A DNA stretch of 64,000 bases from Acinetobacter terrestris (GCF_004331155.1 NZ_SJNZ01000005.1:1-64000), one strand, 5' to 3'. Numbered from the stretch's first letter, positions 54,022 to 63,241 are shown. Notes: generated by a model not told the origin, from the sequence alone. Numbers and translations: made by a program.

Positions 54022-54069
54022 TTCCCGTATCTTGTGTTCAATTCGATTTTAAACCACTAGTTCTTGTGT
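54022..54069 (+). promoter_or_regulatory. Pair of NrdR-like boxes
   Basis: Two 16-bp sites, TTCCCGTATCTTGTGT (54022-54037) and CCACTAGTTCTTGTGT (54054-54069), share the right half CTTGTGT. Their starts are 32 bp apart, about three helical turns. The known NrdR operator is a pair of 16-bp boxes (consensus ACACWATATWTTGTGT) with this same spacing. The second box fits well, the first only in its right half. Confidence 0.55.
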
Positions 54070-54154
54070 TTACTCCTCAAACACTGAGATGAAATTTCGT
54101 CCAGTTCAAATGGTCCACACACATAACAATAGATGACAATGGAGCTATGCCAAC

Positions 54155-56989
54155 ATGAGCGTAATCACTTCAATTCCTGGTCAACTTCAGGTGATTAAAC
54201 GCACCGGTGATGTTGCTACTTTTGATGCAGAGAAAATCTCTGTCGCGATAGGTAAAGCTTTTCTGGCTGTAGAAGGTCAACAAAGCGCTGATTCAAGCCG
54301 TATTCATGACCGTATAGAACAACTTACTGAAATGGTAATGAATACTTTTAACCGTCGTTTACCGTCAGGTGGCACGATTCACATTGAAGAAATTCAAGAC
54401 CAAGTTGAACTTGCGCTTATGCGTACCGGTGAACAGAAAGTTGCACGCGCGTATGTCATCTACCGCGACCAACGTGCTGATGCGCGTAAACAACTCGGCG
54501 CACACCATCACCCGACTTTACAAGTAACGGGTGCCAATGGTCAGCTTAAACCCCTTGACTTAGGCGCGCTACAGGCACATGTAGAAAAAGCGGCTGAAGG
54601 TTTAGAAGGTATTGATGTTCAAGCGATCGTCGATGAAACCATCAAAAACTTGTATAACGGCGTAAAAGAGTCTGACATCTCAACAACAATGATGATGGCG
54701 ACCCGTACCCGTATTGAACAAGAACCTAACTATACTTATGTGACTGCACGTTTACTTCGTGACAATCTGGTTGCTACCGGTTTAGAGTTCTTAGGCTTAG
54801 CTACAGACACCAACGAAGGTGATGCTTTAGAAACTTTCCTTAAGAAAGGTATCGAGCTTGAACTTATCTCTCCGGAACTGCTTAACTTTGACCTTGCGAA
54901 ACTGGCAGCAGCGATTCAACCAGAACGCTCAAACCAGTTCACATACTTAGGTCTGCAAACATTATTTGACCGTTACTTCATTCATTCAAATGGCATCCGT
55001 TTTGAATTACCGCAATTGTTCTTCATGCGCGTTTCAATGGGTCTGTCGTTAAATGAAGAAAACCGTGAAGATCGTGCCATCGAGTTCTACAACTTGTTGT
55101 CTAGCTTCGATTACATGGCTTCAACACCGACCCTATTTAACTCAGGTACTTTGCGTCCACAGTTATCTAGCTGTTACTTAACCACCATTGGTGATGACCT
55201 GTATAACATTTATGGCGCAATGCGTGATAACGCAATGTTGTCTAAATGGGCAGGCGGTTTAGGCAATGACTGGACGCCAGTTCGTGCCTTGAACTCATAC
55301 ATCAAAGGGACAAACGGTAAATCACAAGGTGTTGTTCCGTTCCTTAAAGTTGCCAACGATACTGCAGTAGCGGTAAACCAAGGTGGTAAACGTAAAGGTG
55401 CAGTTTGTGCGTACCTTGAAACTTGGCACTTGGACATCGAAGAATTCCTAGAGCTTCGTAAAAATACTGGTGATGACCGTCGCCGTACACACGACATGAA
55501 CACTGCAAACTGGGTTCCAGACCTGTTCATGCAACGTGTATTTGAAGATGGCGACTGGACATTGTTCACACCGTCTGAAACGCCTGACCTACATGATTTA
55601 ATGGGTGCAGAATTCGCTGAACGTTATGCTTACTACGAAGGCATTGCCAAAGAAACAAACATGTTGCACAAAGTTATTCGTGCAAAAGATTTGTGGCGCA
55701 AAATGCTGTCTATGTTGTTTGAAACTGGTCATCCTTGGATCACATTCAAAGACGTATGTAACTTGCGTTCACCACAACAACACGTGGGCGTAGTGCATTC
55801 ATCTAACTTGTGTACAGAAATTACTTTGAACACCAGTGAAGATGAAATCGCGGTATGTAACCTGGGTTCAATCAACCTTGTACAACACGTTCAAGGCGGT
55901 GTGTTAGATCGCGAAAAATTGGCGCGTACAGTAAAAACTGCTGTTCGTATGCTAGACAACGTGATTGATATCAACTACTACGCTGTACCACAAGCACGCA
56001 CTTCAAACATGAAGCATCGTCCAGTGGGTATGGGCATCATGGGCTTCCAGGATGCTTTATACGAAATGAACTTGGCCTACGGTTCTGATGCTGCAGTTGA
56101 TTTTGCCGATGAATCTATGGAAGTGATCAGCTACTACGCGATTTCAACTTCAAGCGATTTGGCTGTTGAACGTGGTACGTACGAAACATTTAAAGGATCA
56201 CTTTGGGATCAAGGCATCTTGCCAATTGACTCTTTAGATATCGTTGCAAAATCACGTCCAGAACGCATGTTCGAAGTTGACCGTACCACTCGTCTGGATT
56301 GGGATACTTTACGTAGCAAAGTTCAAAAAGACGGTATGCGTAACTCGAACGTGATGGCGATTGCTCCGACTGCAACCATCTCGAACATTTGTGGTGTTTC
56401 TCAGTCTATTGAACCGACTTTCCAAAACCTTTATGTGAAATCTAACCTTTCTGGTGAATTCACAGTGATCAACCCGTACCTGGTACGTGCGTTAAAAGAT
56501 CGCGGTCTTTGGGATTCAGTGATGGTGAACGACCTTAAACACTTTGAAGGTTCTGTTCAGAAGATTTCGCGTATTCCTGAAGAGCTTAAAGCCATCTTCG
56601 CGACTGCGTTTGAAGTTGAGCCACGCTGGATTGTGGATGCTGCATCACGTCGTCAAAAATGGATCGATCAGGCACAGTCTCTTAACCTTTACATCGCTGG
56701 TGCAAACGGTAAGAAACTGGATATGACCTACAAAATGGCTTGGTTACGTGGTCTTAAAACCACTTATTACCTTCGTGCATTGGGTGCGACTTCTACAGAG
56801 AAATCGACCATTAACACTGGTGCATTGAACGCAGTAAAATCAAACATGGGCCCTGCTGTTATCACTAGCGCACCTGTGGTTGAAGCAGTGAAAAAACCTG
56901 AAGCAGTAGCGGAAGAAGATTTTGCTCAAGCAGCTCCAGTGCCATTAGCATGTTCAATTGACAATCCTGATTGTGAGGCTTGTCAGTAA
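54155..56989 (+). CDS. nrdA: Class Ia ribonucleotide reductase, alpha subunit
   Basis: The 944-residue catalytic subunit reduces ribonucleoside diphosphates with a thiyl radical. An ATP-cone lies at about residues 12-105 and a second cone-like domain follows at about 118-208, as in pseudomonads. The redox cysteines are in LSSCYLTTIGDDL and VCNLGSINL. The radical cysteine lies in SSNLCTEITLN, the radical-path tyrosines in KTTYYLRALG, and the shuttle cysteines in the final DNPDCEACQ. A GGAG site precedes the ATG by ten bases. Confidence 0.96.
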   Translation: MSVITSIPGQLQVIKRTGDVATFDAEKISVAIGKAFLAVEGQQSADSSRIHDRIEQLTEMVMNTFNRRLPSGGTIHIEEIQDQVELALMRTGEQKVARAYVIYRDQRADARKQLGAHHHPTLQVTGANGQLKPLDLGALQAHVEKAAEGLEGIDVQAIVDETIKNLYNGVKESDISTTMMMATRTRIEQEPNYTYVTARLLRDNLVATGLEFLGLATDTNEGDALETFLKKGIELELISPELLNFDLAKLAAAIQPERSNQFTYLGLQTLFDRYFIHSNGIRFELPQLFFMRVSMGLSLNEENREDRAIEFYNLLSSFDYMASTPTLFNSGTLRPQLSSCYLTTIGDDLYNIYGAMRDNAMLSKWAGGLGNDWTPVRALNSYIKGTNGKSQGVVPFLKVANDTAVAVNQGGKRKGAVCAYLETWHLDIEEFLELRKNTGDDRRRTHDMNTANWVPDLFMQRVFEDGDWTLFTPSETPDLHDLMGAEFAERYAYYEGIAKETNMLHKVIRAKDLWRKMLSMLFETGHPWITFKDVCNLRSPQQHVGVVHSSNLCTEITLNTSEDEIAVCNLGSINLVQHVQGGVLDREKLARTVKTAVRMLDNVIDINYYAVPQARTSNMKHRPVGMGIMGFQDALYEMNLAYGSDAAVDFADESMEVISYYAISTSSDLAVERGTYETFKGSLWDQGILPIDSLDIVAKSRPERMFEVDRTTRLDWDTLRSKVQKDGMRNSNVMAIAPTATISNICGVSQSIEPTFQNLYVKSNLSGEFTVINPYLVRALKDRGLWDSVMVNDLKHFEGSVQKISRIPEELKAIFATAFEVEPRWIVDAASRRQKWIDQAQSLNLYIAGANGKKLDMTYKMAWLRGLKTTYYLRALGATSTEKSTINTGALNAVKSNMGPAVITSAPVVEAVKKPEAVAEEDFAQAAPVPLACSIDNPDCEACQ

Positions 56990-57066
56990 TGGAAAACTCA
57001 TCTATGGGGCTAGTGATTATTTTTGTAATCGCATTAACAGCTTTGATTGCAGTAATTAAATCTTAA
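56989..57066 (+). CDS. Candidate 25-aa membrane microprotein coupled to nrdA
   Basis: The ATG shares a base with the nrdA stop (TAATG), and GAGG lies about nine bases upstream, so translation would be coupled. The frame encodes MENSSMGLVIIFVIALTALI then AVIKS, a single hydrophobic span with a short polar start and a lysine near the end. A terminator follows 22 bp later. No family is known. Confidence 0.5.
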   Translation: MENSSMGLVIIFVIALTALIAVIKS

Positions 57067-57087
57067 TTATTCCAATCTCCGGAATAT

Positions 57088-57108
57088 CAGCCTCTTAATG
57101 AGGCTTTT
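57088..57108 (+). terminator. Terminator after nrdA and the 25-aa frame
   Basis: CAGCCTC TTAAT GAGGCTTTTGTT: a 6- to 7-bp stem followed by Ts, ending the nrdA unit before nrdB. Confidence 0.6.
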
Positions 57109-57157
57109 GTTCCGCCCCATAGATAAAACTAATTATTACAAGTAAAAGGAAAAGACC

Positions 57158-57289
57158 ATGCTCCATATGACCCATAACTATATGTTAGGACTCGCGGTTC
57201 TGGTTATTTCCTTTATTGTTTGTTTTTACGTTCCTCTGACCTATGCATTCGTTAAGGTTCGAGCACAACAGCGCAAGCAAAATAAGTAA
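57158..57289 (+). CDS. Candidate 43-aa membrane microprotein between nrdA and nrdB
   Basis: AAAAGGAAAAGACC precedes an ATG that opens a 43-codon frame. It begins MLHMTHNYMLGLAVLVISFI, passes through one long membrane span (about residues 9-34, with VCFYVPLTYAF) and ends in a basic tail (KVRAQQRKQNK). The arrangement, hydrophobic span then positive cytoplasmic tail, is typical of real small membrane proteins. Family unknown. Confidence 0.55.
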   Translation: MLHMTHNYMLGLAVLVISFIVCFYVPLTYAFVKVRAQQRKQNK

Positions 57290-57395
57290 TACTAATTATT
57301 TTAAAGAATGAGTTTAGGCATTGTGTTTGTTTGGATGGTCGCTTTGCGATTTTTCCGATAAACCAAAATTTGTTAAATATTCTAAAAGAATAGCA

Positions 57396-57479
57396 GAACC
57401 CCTAACCATTTAGTGTTCGCATTAAATGGTTTTGAAATAGAGAGAGGTTTATAATCTCTATTCTATTTCACTGGGGTTC
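57396..57479 (+). promoter_or_regulatory. Three-way-junction RNA fold in the nrdB leader
   Basis: P1 pairs GAACCCC (57396-57402) with GGGGTTC (57473-57479). Inside it P2 pairs AACCATTTA (57404-57412) with TAAATGGTT (57423-57431). P3 pairs GAAATA (57434-57439) with TATTTC (57464-57469), extended by AGAGA (57441-57445) with TCTCT (57455-57459). The junction linkers are only one, two and three bases long. The fold ends 27 bp before the nrdB ATG, next to its AAGGAG site. Such geometry is typical of riboswitches and protein-binding leaders; I know of no named family that it matches. Confidence 0.55.
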
Positions 57480-57506
57480 ACCTGATTTTTAATTAAGGAG
57501 AATCCC

Positions 57507-58790
57507 ATGTCTATCCTAAGTTGGGACGATTTCGAAGATGATTCGCAAAAACCGGCTGCACCTGAACTCAAGTCTGCGCCCGTCGAGCCGCAAAAAGCGA
57601 CTCATACACAAGTGGTATCTGATGCACAACCATCAGCGTCGGATTTGGGTGCTGCACAACCCGCTAGAACCAGTCAAGGTCGAACAAAACATTCAGCCGA
57701 TTCGTTGGCAAGAGCATCTGCTGCCTTAGAAACACTTGATGTTGCGCCAGGCTTGGAAGAGCTTGAAATGGGCGCACAGCGCGTACAAGTTGACGATAAA
57801 GCTATGATCAACTGTCGTGCTGACTTGAACCAGCTTGTTCCGTTCAAATACGAGTGGGCTTGGCAGAAGTATCTTGACGGTTGTGCAAACCACTGGATGC
57901 CGCAAGAAGTAAACATGAACCATGACATCGCACTTTGGAAGTCTGAAAATGGCTTGACCGAAGATGAGCGTACGATTGTTATGCGTTCACTTGGTTTCTT
58001 CTCGACTGCCGATTCATTGGTTGCAAACAACCTGGTATTGGCGATTTACCGTCACATTACCAACCCTGAATGCCGTCAGTACATCTTGCGTCAAGCATTT
58101 GAAGAAGCGATTCATACTCACGCTTACCAATACTGTATCGAATCTTTAGGTATGGACGAAGGCGAAGTCTTCAACATGTACCGTGAAGTACCGTCAGTCG
58201 CACGTAAAGCAGCTTGGGGCTTGAAATATACTCAATCTTTATGTGATCCTACTTTCAAAACGGGTACACCTGAAAACGACCAAATTTTGCTTCGCAACCT
58301 GATCGCATTCTACTGTGTACTTGAAGGTATCTTCTTCTACTGTGGTTTCAGCCAAATCCTGTCTATGGGTCGTCGTAACAAGATGAATGGTGTTGCCGAG
58401 CAATTCCAGTACATCCTGCGTGATGAATCTATGCACTTGAACTTTGGTATCGACATGATTAACCAAATCAAGAATGAAAACCCGGGTCTATGGACAGCTG
58501 AATTCCAAGAAGAAATCATTCAAATGATTCTTGAAGGTACGATGCTTGAAATTGAATACGCACGTGACACCATGCCACGCGGTGTACTCGGCATGAATGC
58601 TGCAATGATGGAAGAATACTTGAAGTTCATTGCAAACCGTCGTTTAGCGCAACTTGGTTTGCCTGAACAATTTGCTGGTGTGAATAACCCATTCCAGTGG
58701 ATGTCAGAAATGATGGACTTACGTAAAGAGAAAAACTTCTTTGAAACTCGCGTAACCGACTACCAAACGGGTGGCGCGTTAAGCTGGTAA
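57507..58790 (+). CDS. nrdB: Class Ia ribonucleotide reductase, beta subunit
   Basis: The 427-residue radical-generating subunit carries the di-iron ligands and radical tyrosine in [15 protein letters not shown] (Glu, His and Tyr in the E. coli E115-H118-Y122 pattern), [13 protein letters not shown] and [14 protein letters not shown]. About 85 residues at the N terminus are a Pro/Ala/Ser-rich extension, likely disordered, as in related Moraxellaceae and Pseudomonas proteins. AAGGAG lies seven bases before the ATG. It has its own leader rather than following nrdA directly. Confidence 0.95.
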   Translation: MSILSWDDFEDDSQKPAAPELKSAPVEPQKATHTQVVSDAQPSASDLGAAQPARTSQGRTKHSADSLARASAALETLDVAPGLEELEMGAQRVQVDDKAMINCRADLNQLVPFKYEWAWQKYLDGCANHWMPQEVNMNHDIALWKSENGLTEDERTIVMRSLGFFSTADSLVANNLVLAIYRHITNPECRQYILRQAFEEAIHTHAYQYCIESLGMDEGEVFNMYREVPSVARKAAWGLKYTQSLCDPTFKTGTPENDQILLRNLIAFYCVLEGIFFYCGFSQILSMGRRNKMNGVAEQFQYILRDESMHLNFGIDMINQIKNENPGLWTAEFQEEIIQMILEGTMLEIEYARDTMPRGVLGMNAAMMEEYLKFIANRRLAQLGLPEQFAGVNNPFQWMSEMMDLRKEKNFFETRVTDYQTGGALSW

Positions 58791-58801
58791 TTTAAAGATT
58801 C

Positions 58802-58832
58802 AAAAATCCCGCTCATATAGCGGGATTTTTTA
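58802..58832 (+). terminator. Terminator of nrdB
   Basis: AAAAATCCCGCT CATAT AGCGGGATTTTTT lies 12 bp after the stop. Confidence 0.85.
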
Positions 58833-58981
58833 TTAAAAGATAAAAATATTATAAAAAACAATAGAAATACAGCAACTTAAGAATAAATAATTGGTTTATA
58901 TTTCAAACTGTTCTGCTATTATAAAAGTGAATAACAACACTAAACTTATAACTTAATACCCATAAAATCACAGAGGCTAAA

Positions 58982-59590
58982 ATGAAAGGAAGTATTTTGG
59001 ATTTTTCAATCCAGACCAACACTGGGATTATCAGTGGAGATGACCAAAACCGCTACAATTTTACTGGTGCAGAATGGCGTGGACAACGCCCACCTGCTCG
59101 TGGCGATCGTGTGGATTTTGATGTCGATAATGCAGGTAGTGCAATTCAAATCTTTACCGCATTGGGTCACAGCAACCCTGTACAAAATATTTCCAATCAA
59201 TTAGATAAACTTTCTGATCAGAATAAAGCTGAAGAACAATTCAACATGATTGACTGGTTTGTTAAAGGCTTAAAAAATTATGCAAACTTTAAAGGTCGTG
59301 CTCGTCGTAAAGAATATTGGTTTTTTGTACTTTGTCAGTTTTTGCTCATCTTTATTGCAGCGATTATAGATTCAATATTATTCGATAATCCCGCATTATT
59401 TTATAGCATCACGGCATTAGGGTTATTTATCCCTTCTTTAGCCGTAGCTGTTCGACGGATGCATGACATCGGTAAGTCAGGATGGCTATTATTATTGTCA
59501 CTTATTCCACTTATTGGACTAATTGTAATTTTTTGGCTTGCAAGTGAAACAAAACAGGAAAATAATCAATGGGGACAACCTGCTAAATAA
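58982..59590 (+). CDS. Membrane protein: small OB-like N-terminal domain + DUF805
   Basis: Residues 1-60 form a soluble domain (MKGSILDFSIQTNTGIISGD, FTGAEWRGQRPPARGDRVDF), cold-shock-like in its strand pattern. Residues about 88-195 are a DUF805 membrane domain with four spans and the signature FKGRARRKEYWFFVLCQF plus VRRMHDIGKSGWLLLLSLIP. Function unknown. AGAGG lies five bases before the ATG. The N-terminal domain is nearly the same as in the convergent gene at 59636. Confidence 0.75.
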   Translation: MKGSILDFSIQTNTGIISGDDQNRYNFTGAEWRGQRPPARGDRVDFDVDNAGSAIQIFTALGHSNPVQNISNQLDKLSDQNKAEEQFNMIDWFVKGLKNYANFKGRARRKEYWFFVLCQFLLIFIAAIIDSILFDNPALFYSITALGLFIPSLAVAVRRMHDIGKSGWLLLLSLIPLIGLIVIFWLASETKQENNQWGQPAK

Positions 59591-59600
59591 AGCAAACAAA

Positions 59601-59622
59601 AAAAGGGCGATATCGCCCTTTT
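59601..59622. terminator. Bidirectional terminator between the paired membrane genes
   Basis: AAAAGGGCGA TATCGCCCTTTT is a perfect palindrome placed between the two stops. Confidence 0.8.
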
Positions 59623-59635
59623 ATTCAATCAAAAT

Positions 59636-60049
59636 TTAGCCATATTTACGGGCAAAATCTTCATCTGAGGTACACAAGTAAATAATAAACTCGATGAAAG
59701 CCACCAAGGCTGGAATAAAGGTCCAGCAGAAGATCAGATAAACAATGCCCCAACCAATTTGCCCCAAATAAAATTTATGAATACCAAAGCCGCCAAGAAA
59801 AAATGCCAAGATTGCAGCAATAATCCTGTTTTTCTCCCCAACTTGAGTTGGAAATACTAAAGGTGAACTCAGGATATAAATGTCATTGGCCTGACCTGCT
59901 CCATCTACGGTAAAATCAACTTTTTGACCTCGTGCAGGTGGAACTTGCCCACGCCAGTGCGCGCCAGAAAACTGATAACGGTTTTGATCATCAGCACTGA
60001 TCACTCCCGAATTGGTCTGGATGGAAAAATCCAATATCTGCCCTTTCAT
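59636..60049 (-). CDS. Membrane protein: same N-terminal domain + TM2 domain
   Basis: The product has about 137 residues. Residues 1-60 (MKGQILDFSIQTNSGVISAD, FSGAHWRGQVPPARGQKVDF) match the N-terminal domain of the gene at 58982 almost position by position. Residues about 72-125 are a TM2 domain: two membrane hairpins with AAILAFFLGGFGIHKFYLGQ and GWGIVYLIFCWTFIPALVAF. AAGGG precedes the ATG at 60049; a GTG two codons upstream is an alternative. Function unknown. Confidence 0.75.
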   Translation of the reverse strand: MKGQILDFSIQTNSGVISADDQNRYQFSGAHWRGQVPPARGQKVDFTVDGAGQANDIYILSSPLVFPTQVGEKNRIIAAILAFFLGGFGIHKFYLGQIGWGIVYLIFCWTFIPALVAFIEFIIYLCTSDEDFARKYG

Positions 60050-60230
60050 ACACACCCTTAATATTCTTTATATTATCTTTTTAAATTATAGGTTTAATTG
60101 ACTAAATTTAAAACAAATATCGAAAAACCAATGCTTCGAACAGACTCAATATGCCAGTGCTTATAATTTTCCTTGAACTATTTTATAAAATGGTTCTACT
60201 AAAAAACTTCATTATAAAAACGCTTCAAAC

Positions 60231-60260
60231 AAAAACCCGGACTTTGCAATCCGGGTTTTT
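60231..60260. terminator. Terminator of the 60291-64000 operon
   Basis: AAAAACCCGGA CTTTGCAA TCCGGGTTTTT lies 30 bp past the stop of the dehydrogenase gene. Confidence 0.8.
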
Positions 60261-60290
60261 AATGAATAATTTAACTGACGAGCTATATAT

Positions 60291-61163
60291 TTATCGCAAC
60301 TCGATTTGACTGATTTTTTCCAAACCCTGTACAGCGGCAGAAAAATCCAGTTGACGCGCAGACTCCTTCTCAATTAAAGCAAATTGCTCCTGAATCAAAT
60401 GCATACTTGGAAGATTCAATGATTCTTCATGAATCAAATCGACTGCAATGCCAATATCTTTCTGTAATAAATCCAGAGTAAAGGTTTTATCAAAACTGCG
60501 GTTGAGTACCCGCTGCGCCATAATATTTTCAGAGATACTGCTTTTGCCACTGGAGTGATTGATACAATTTAAAGCAGCAGACAAATCTACCCCTTTGGAT
60601 TTAAGCACGGTTAAGCCTTCTGCCAAAGCCCATAAATGGGTGGCCATCAAGGTATTATTAATGGCTTTTACCGCAAAACCTGAACCACTTTCCCCGACAT
60701 ATTCAATCAAACCTGAAAATGCCGCAATAATCGGTTTGGCTTTTTCAAAGGCATTCGCATCGCCACCAATCATGACGGTTAAAGTGCCCTTTCTCGCACC
60801 GATGGTTTGACCTGAAACAGGTGCATCCAGATATTCAACACCTATTTTCTTAAGACCTTGGCTTAAGATTTGAGCCGATTGTGGAACACCACTGGTGCAA
60901 TCAATCCAGATACTGCCTGGCTTGGGTGGATGTGCTGCAATCAATTGCTCTACATCTGCACTGGTCGGCAGGCAAGAGAAAATAAAATCGGCCTGTACCG
61001 CTTTTTCTATATCTACAGATTGGGTTTGAAAGCTAATTGAATGATGATCTGCTTTGGACTGGGTTCTGTTCCACACCCAAACTTCATGTCCAAGTTTAGG
61101 AAGATGGGAAGCCATATGCCATCCCATTGCCCCGAGTCCAATAAATGCAATTGTCTGATTCAA
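60291..61163 (-). CDS. 3-hydroxyisobutyrate dehydrogenase-family reductase in the rut operon
   Basis: The 290-residue beta-hydroxyacid dehydrogenase has the NAD(P) motif IAFIGLGAMGWHMASHLPKL, the substrate segment EYLDAPVSGQTIGARKGTLT and the catalytic lysine in SGFAVKAINNTLMATHLWAL. It lies nine bases after rutG on the same strand. In the uracil-degradation pathway the last step reduces malonic semialdehyde to 3-hydroxypropionate; this enzyme is well suited for that role in place of RutE, which is absent. That assignment is inference. Confidence 0.8.
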   Translation of the reverse strand: MNQTIAFIGLGAMGWHMASHLPKLGHEVWVWNRTQSKADHHSISFQTQSVDIEKAVQADFIFSCLPTSADVEQLIAAHPPKPGSIWIDCTSGVPQSAQILSQGLKKIGVEYLDAPVSGQTIGARKGTLTVMIGGDANAFEKAKPIIAAFSGLIEYVGESGSGFAVKAINNTLMATHLWALAEGLTVLKSKGVDLSAALNCINHSSGKSSISENIMAQRVLNRSFDKTFTLDLLQKDIGIAVDLIHEESLNLPSMHLIQEQFALIEKESARQLDFSAAVQGLEKISQIELR

Positions 61164-61172
61164 AATAGACTC

Positions 61173-62528
61173 CTATTGATTGACCACAGGTATAACTGAA
61201 CTTTCTGTATTTTCACCGACTGAATTGGTTGCGTCTTCGCCACGATTTAAAAACAGGTTCAGGGCAATTGCAGCTAAAGTTGCAGTACCAATACCGCCTA
61301 AATCAAAGATGCCAATTTTCAGGCTAAAGTTACCTGCACCCATAATTAGGCTGACCGCAGCAATAATTAAAGTGCTGTTTTTGGTGAAATCTATTTTATT
61401 ATCAATCCAGATTTTTGCGCCAGCCACGGTAATCAAGCCAAACACCATGATGGATGCACCACCCAATAATGCCACTGGAATGGTACTGATCACGGCACCA
61501 AATTTAGGTGAAAGGCCGAGTAAAATCGCGAACACACCGGCAATGACAAATACCGTCGTTGAATAGACCTTAGTGACTGCCATCACGCCAATATTTTCGG
61601 CATAAGTGGTCATACCTGTACCACCCACCGATGCTGACATTGAGGTACATACACCATCTGCAAAGAATGCACGGCCCATATACGGGTCCAGGTTCTTGCC
61701 GGTCATGCCCGATACCGCTTTAAAGTGACCCAGGTTTTCAGCCACTAAAATTAGTGCCACAGGTGCAATTAATAAAATGGCATTGGCGTTAAAAACAGGA
61801 CTATGAAAAGTTGGCAAACCAATCCAGGCTGCTTCAGAAATGATGCTGAAATTAATCGGCGTACCAAAACCCATGACATTGGTCATCAGGAAATAAATGA
61901 AATAGGCCGCAACAATACCAAGTAAAAGTAATAAACGGCGTACCATCCCTCGGGTAAACACCGCGACTACACTAATACAGATAATGGTGACCACTGCCAT
62001 CCAGGTATCGAATGAACTTGCAGATACACTTTTGATAGTCACTGGCGCAAGGTTCAATCCAATAATCATTACAATTGCGCCCGTCACAATCGGCGGCATC
62101 AGTTTTTCAATCCAGCGGGTGCCAGTTTTCATGACAATCAAACCGATGCCGGCATAAATCAAACCACAAACGATGGTTCCGCCGAGCGCCAAGGCAATAT
62201 TGGGATTAGACCCTGCACCGGCATAACCAGTTGCCGCGGCGACTGCACCAATAAAAGCAAAACTGGAACCCAAATAACTCGGCATGCGCCCGCCAGTAAT
62301 CAGGAAAAATAAAATGGTCCCGATCCCGGTAATTAAAATGGTCAAGTTCGGATCGAAACCCATCAATAACGGTGCAAGCACCGTTGCACCAAACATTGCA
62401 AAAGCATGTTGTAGCCCTAAAACAATGCTTTTCCCCGCAGGTAAATATTCATCCATTTGGACTGGTGTTGTATCTAAATTGCCTTGATAAGGCTTAAATT
62501 CTGGAAACCACGATTCTTTTTTTTGCAT
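61173..62528 (-). CDS. rutG: Uracil/pyrimidine permease (NCS2 family), RutG type
   Basis: The 451-residue protein has about 14 membrane segments and the NCS2 features: the early segment GLQHAFAMFGATVLAPLLMG and the signature around FADGVCTSMSASVGGTGMTT with AENIGVMAVTKVYSTTVF. It imports uracil for the Rut enzymes. It starts 33 bp after rutF on the same strand. UraA is the closest alternative name; operon context favours RutG. Confidence 0.88.
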   Translation of the reverse strand: MQKKESWFPEFKPYQGNLDTTPVQMDEYLPAGKSIVLGLQHAFAMFGATVLAPLLMGFDPNLTILITGIGTILFFLITGGRMPSYLGSSFAFIGAVAAATGYAGAGSNPNIALALGGTIVCGLIYAGIGLIVMKTGTRWIEKLMPPIVTGAIVMIIGLNLAPVTIKSVSASSFDTWMAVVTIICISVVAVFTRGMVRRLLLLLGIVAAYFIYFLMTNVMGFGTPINFSIISEAAWIGLPTFHSPVFNANAILLIAPVALILVAENLGHFKAVSGMTGKNLDPYMGRAFFADGVCTSMSASVGGTGMTTYAENIGVMAVTKVYSTTVFVIAGVFAILLGLSPKFGAVISTIPVALLGGASIMVFGLITVAGAKIWIDNKIDFTKNSTLIIAAVSLIMGAGNFSLKIGIFDLGGIGTATLAAIALNLFLNRGEDATNSVGENTESSVIPVVNQ

Positions 62529-62561
62529 GGGTTTCCCCTCCCCTCAATTAGGAATATTGGA

Positions 62562-63137
62562 TTAGTTCATGGGTTGTGGCTCGCAATACGCACGATTGAA
62601 ATACATCAATGCATTCCTACCTTCATTTTGTTTCATGGCTTTGACCTGACAGATCAGTACATCATGACTGCCGACCGACATGCTTTGCACCACTTCACAA
62701 TCAAACGACACCAGTGCATCTTCTAACACCGGTGCCTGTGTGATCAGTGTTGACCATTTACCACGCAAGAATCGTTCCGATATGGGTGTTTTTCCACCAA
62801 AAACATTCGATAATTCAGTTTGATGCGAGGCGAGCGTATTTACACAAAGCACTTTATTGGTTTTGAATGTTTCAAATACTGACGCTGAACGGTTTAAACA
62901 GACCAATAAAGTCGGTGGTGAATCGGTGACACTACACACTGCAGAAGCGGTAAATCCTGCCTGACCCGCTGCACCATCTGTGGTAATCACATTGACGGCT
63001 GCACCCAAATTGGACATGCCCTGTCTAAAAATCGCCTGATCAATTTCTGTATGCGCTTCATGCGCCATCATTTGAAAATTTTGTGCATGTTGTACTAAAT
63101 CTTTTGCAGATTGAACCGACATGATTTTACTGTTCAT
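62562..63137 (-). CDS. rutF: Flavin reductase RutF
   Basis: The protein has about 191 residues and a flavin-reductase split-barrel fold with FRQGMSNLGAAVNVITTDGA, AGFTASAVCSVTDSPPTLLV and CLNRSASVFETF. It supplies reduced FMN to the RutA pyrimidine oxygenase with NADH. The ATG at 63137 follows GGAGGT and is preferred over an upstream in-frame start. Confidence 0.9.
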   Translation of the reverse strand: MNSKIMSVQSAKDLVQHAQNFQMMAHEAHTEIDQAIFRQGMSNLGAAVNVITTDGAAGQAGFTASAVCSVTDSPPTLLVCLNRSASVFETFKTNKVLCVNTLASHQTELSNVFGGKTPISERFLRGKWSTLITQAPVLEDALVSFDCEVVQSMSVGSHDVLICQVKAMKQNEGRNALMYFNRAYCEPQPMN

Positions 63138-63241
63138 CACCACCTCCATCACTGAAATTCGATTATTCATGGTTGAATTCGAATTTCAGTTTTGTCCTGT
63201 ATGGATATTATTTACATCTGTTTTTTTAAGAATTTTTTGAT

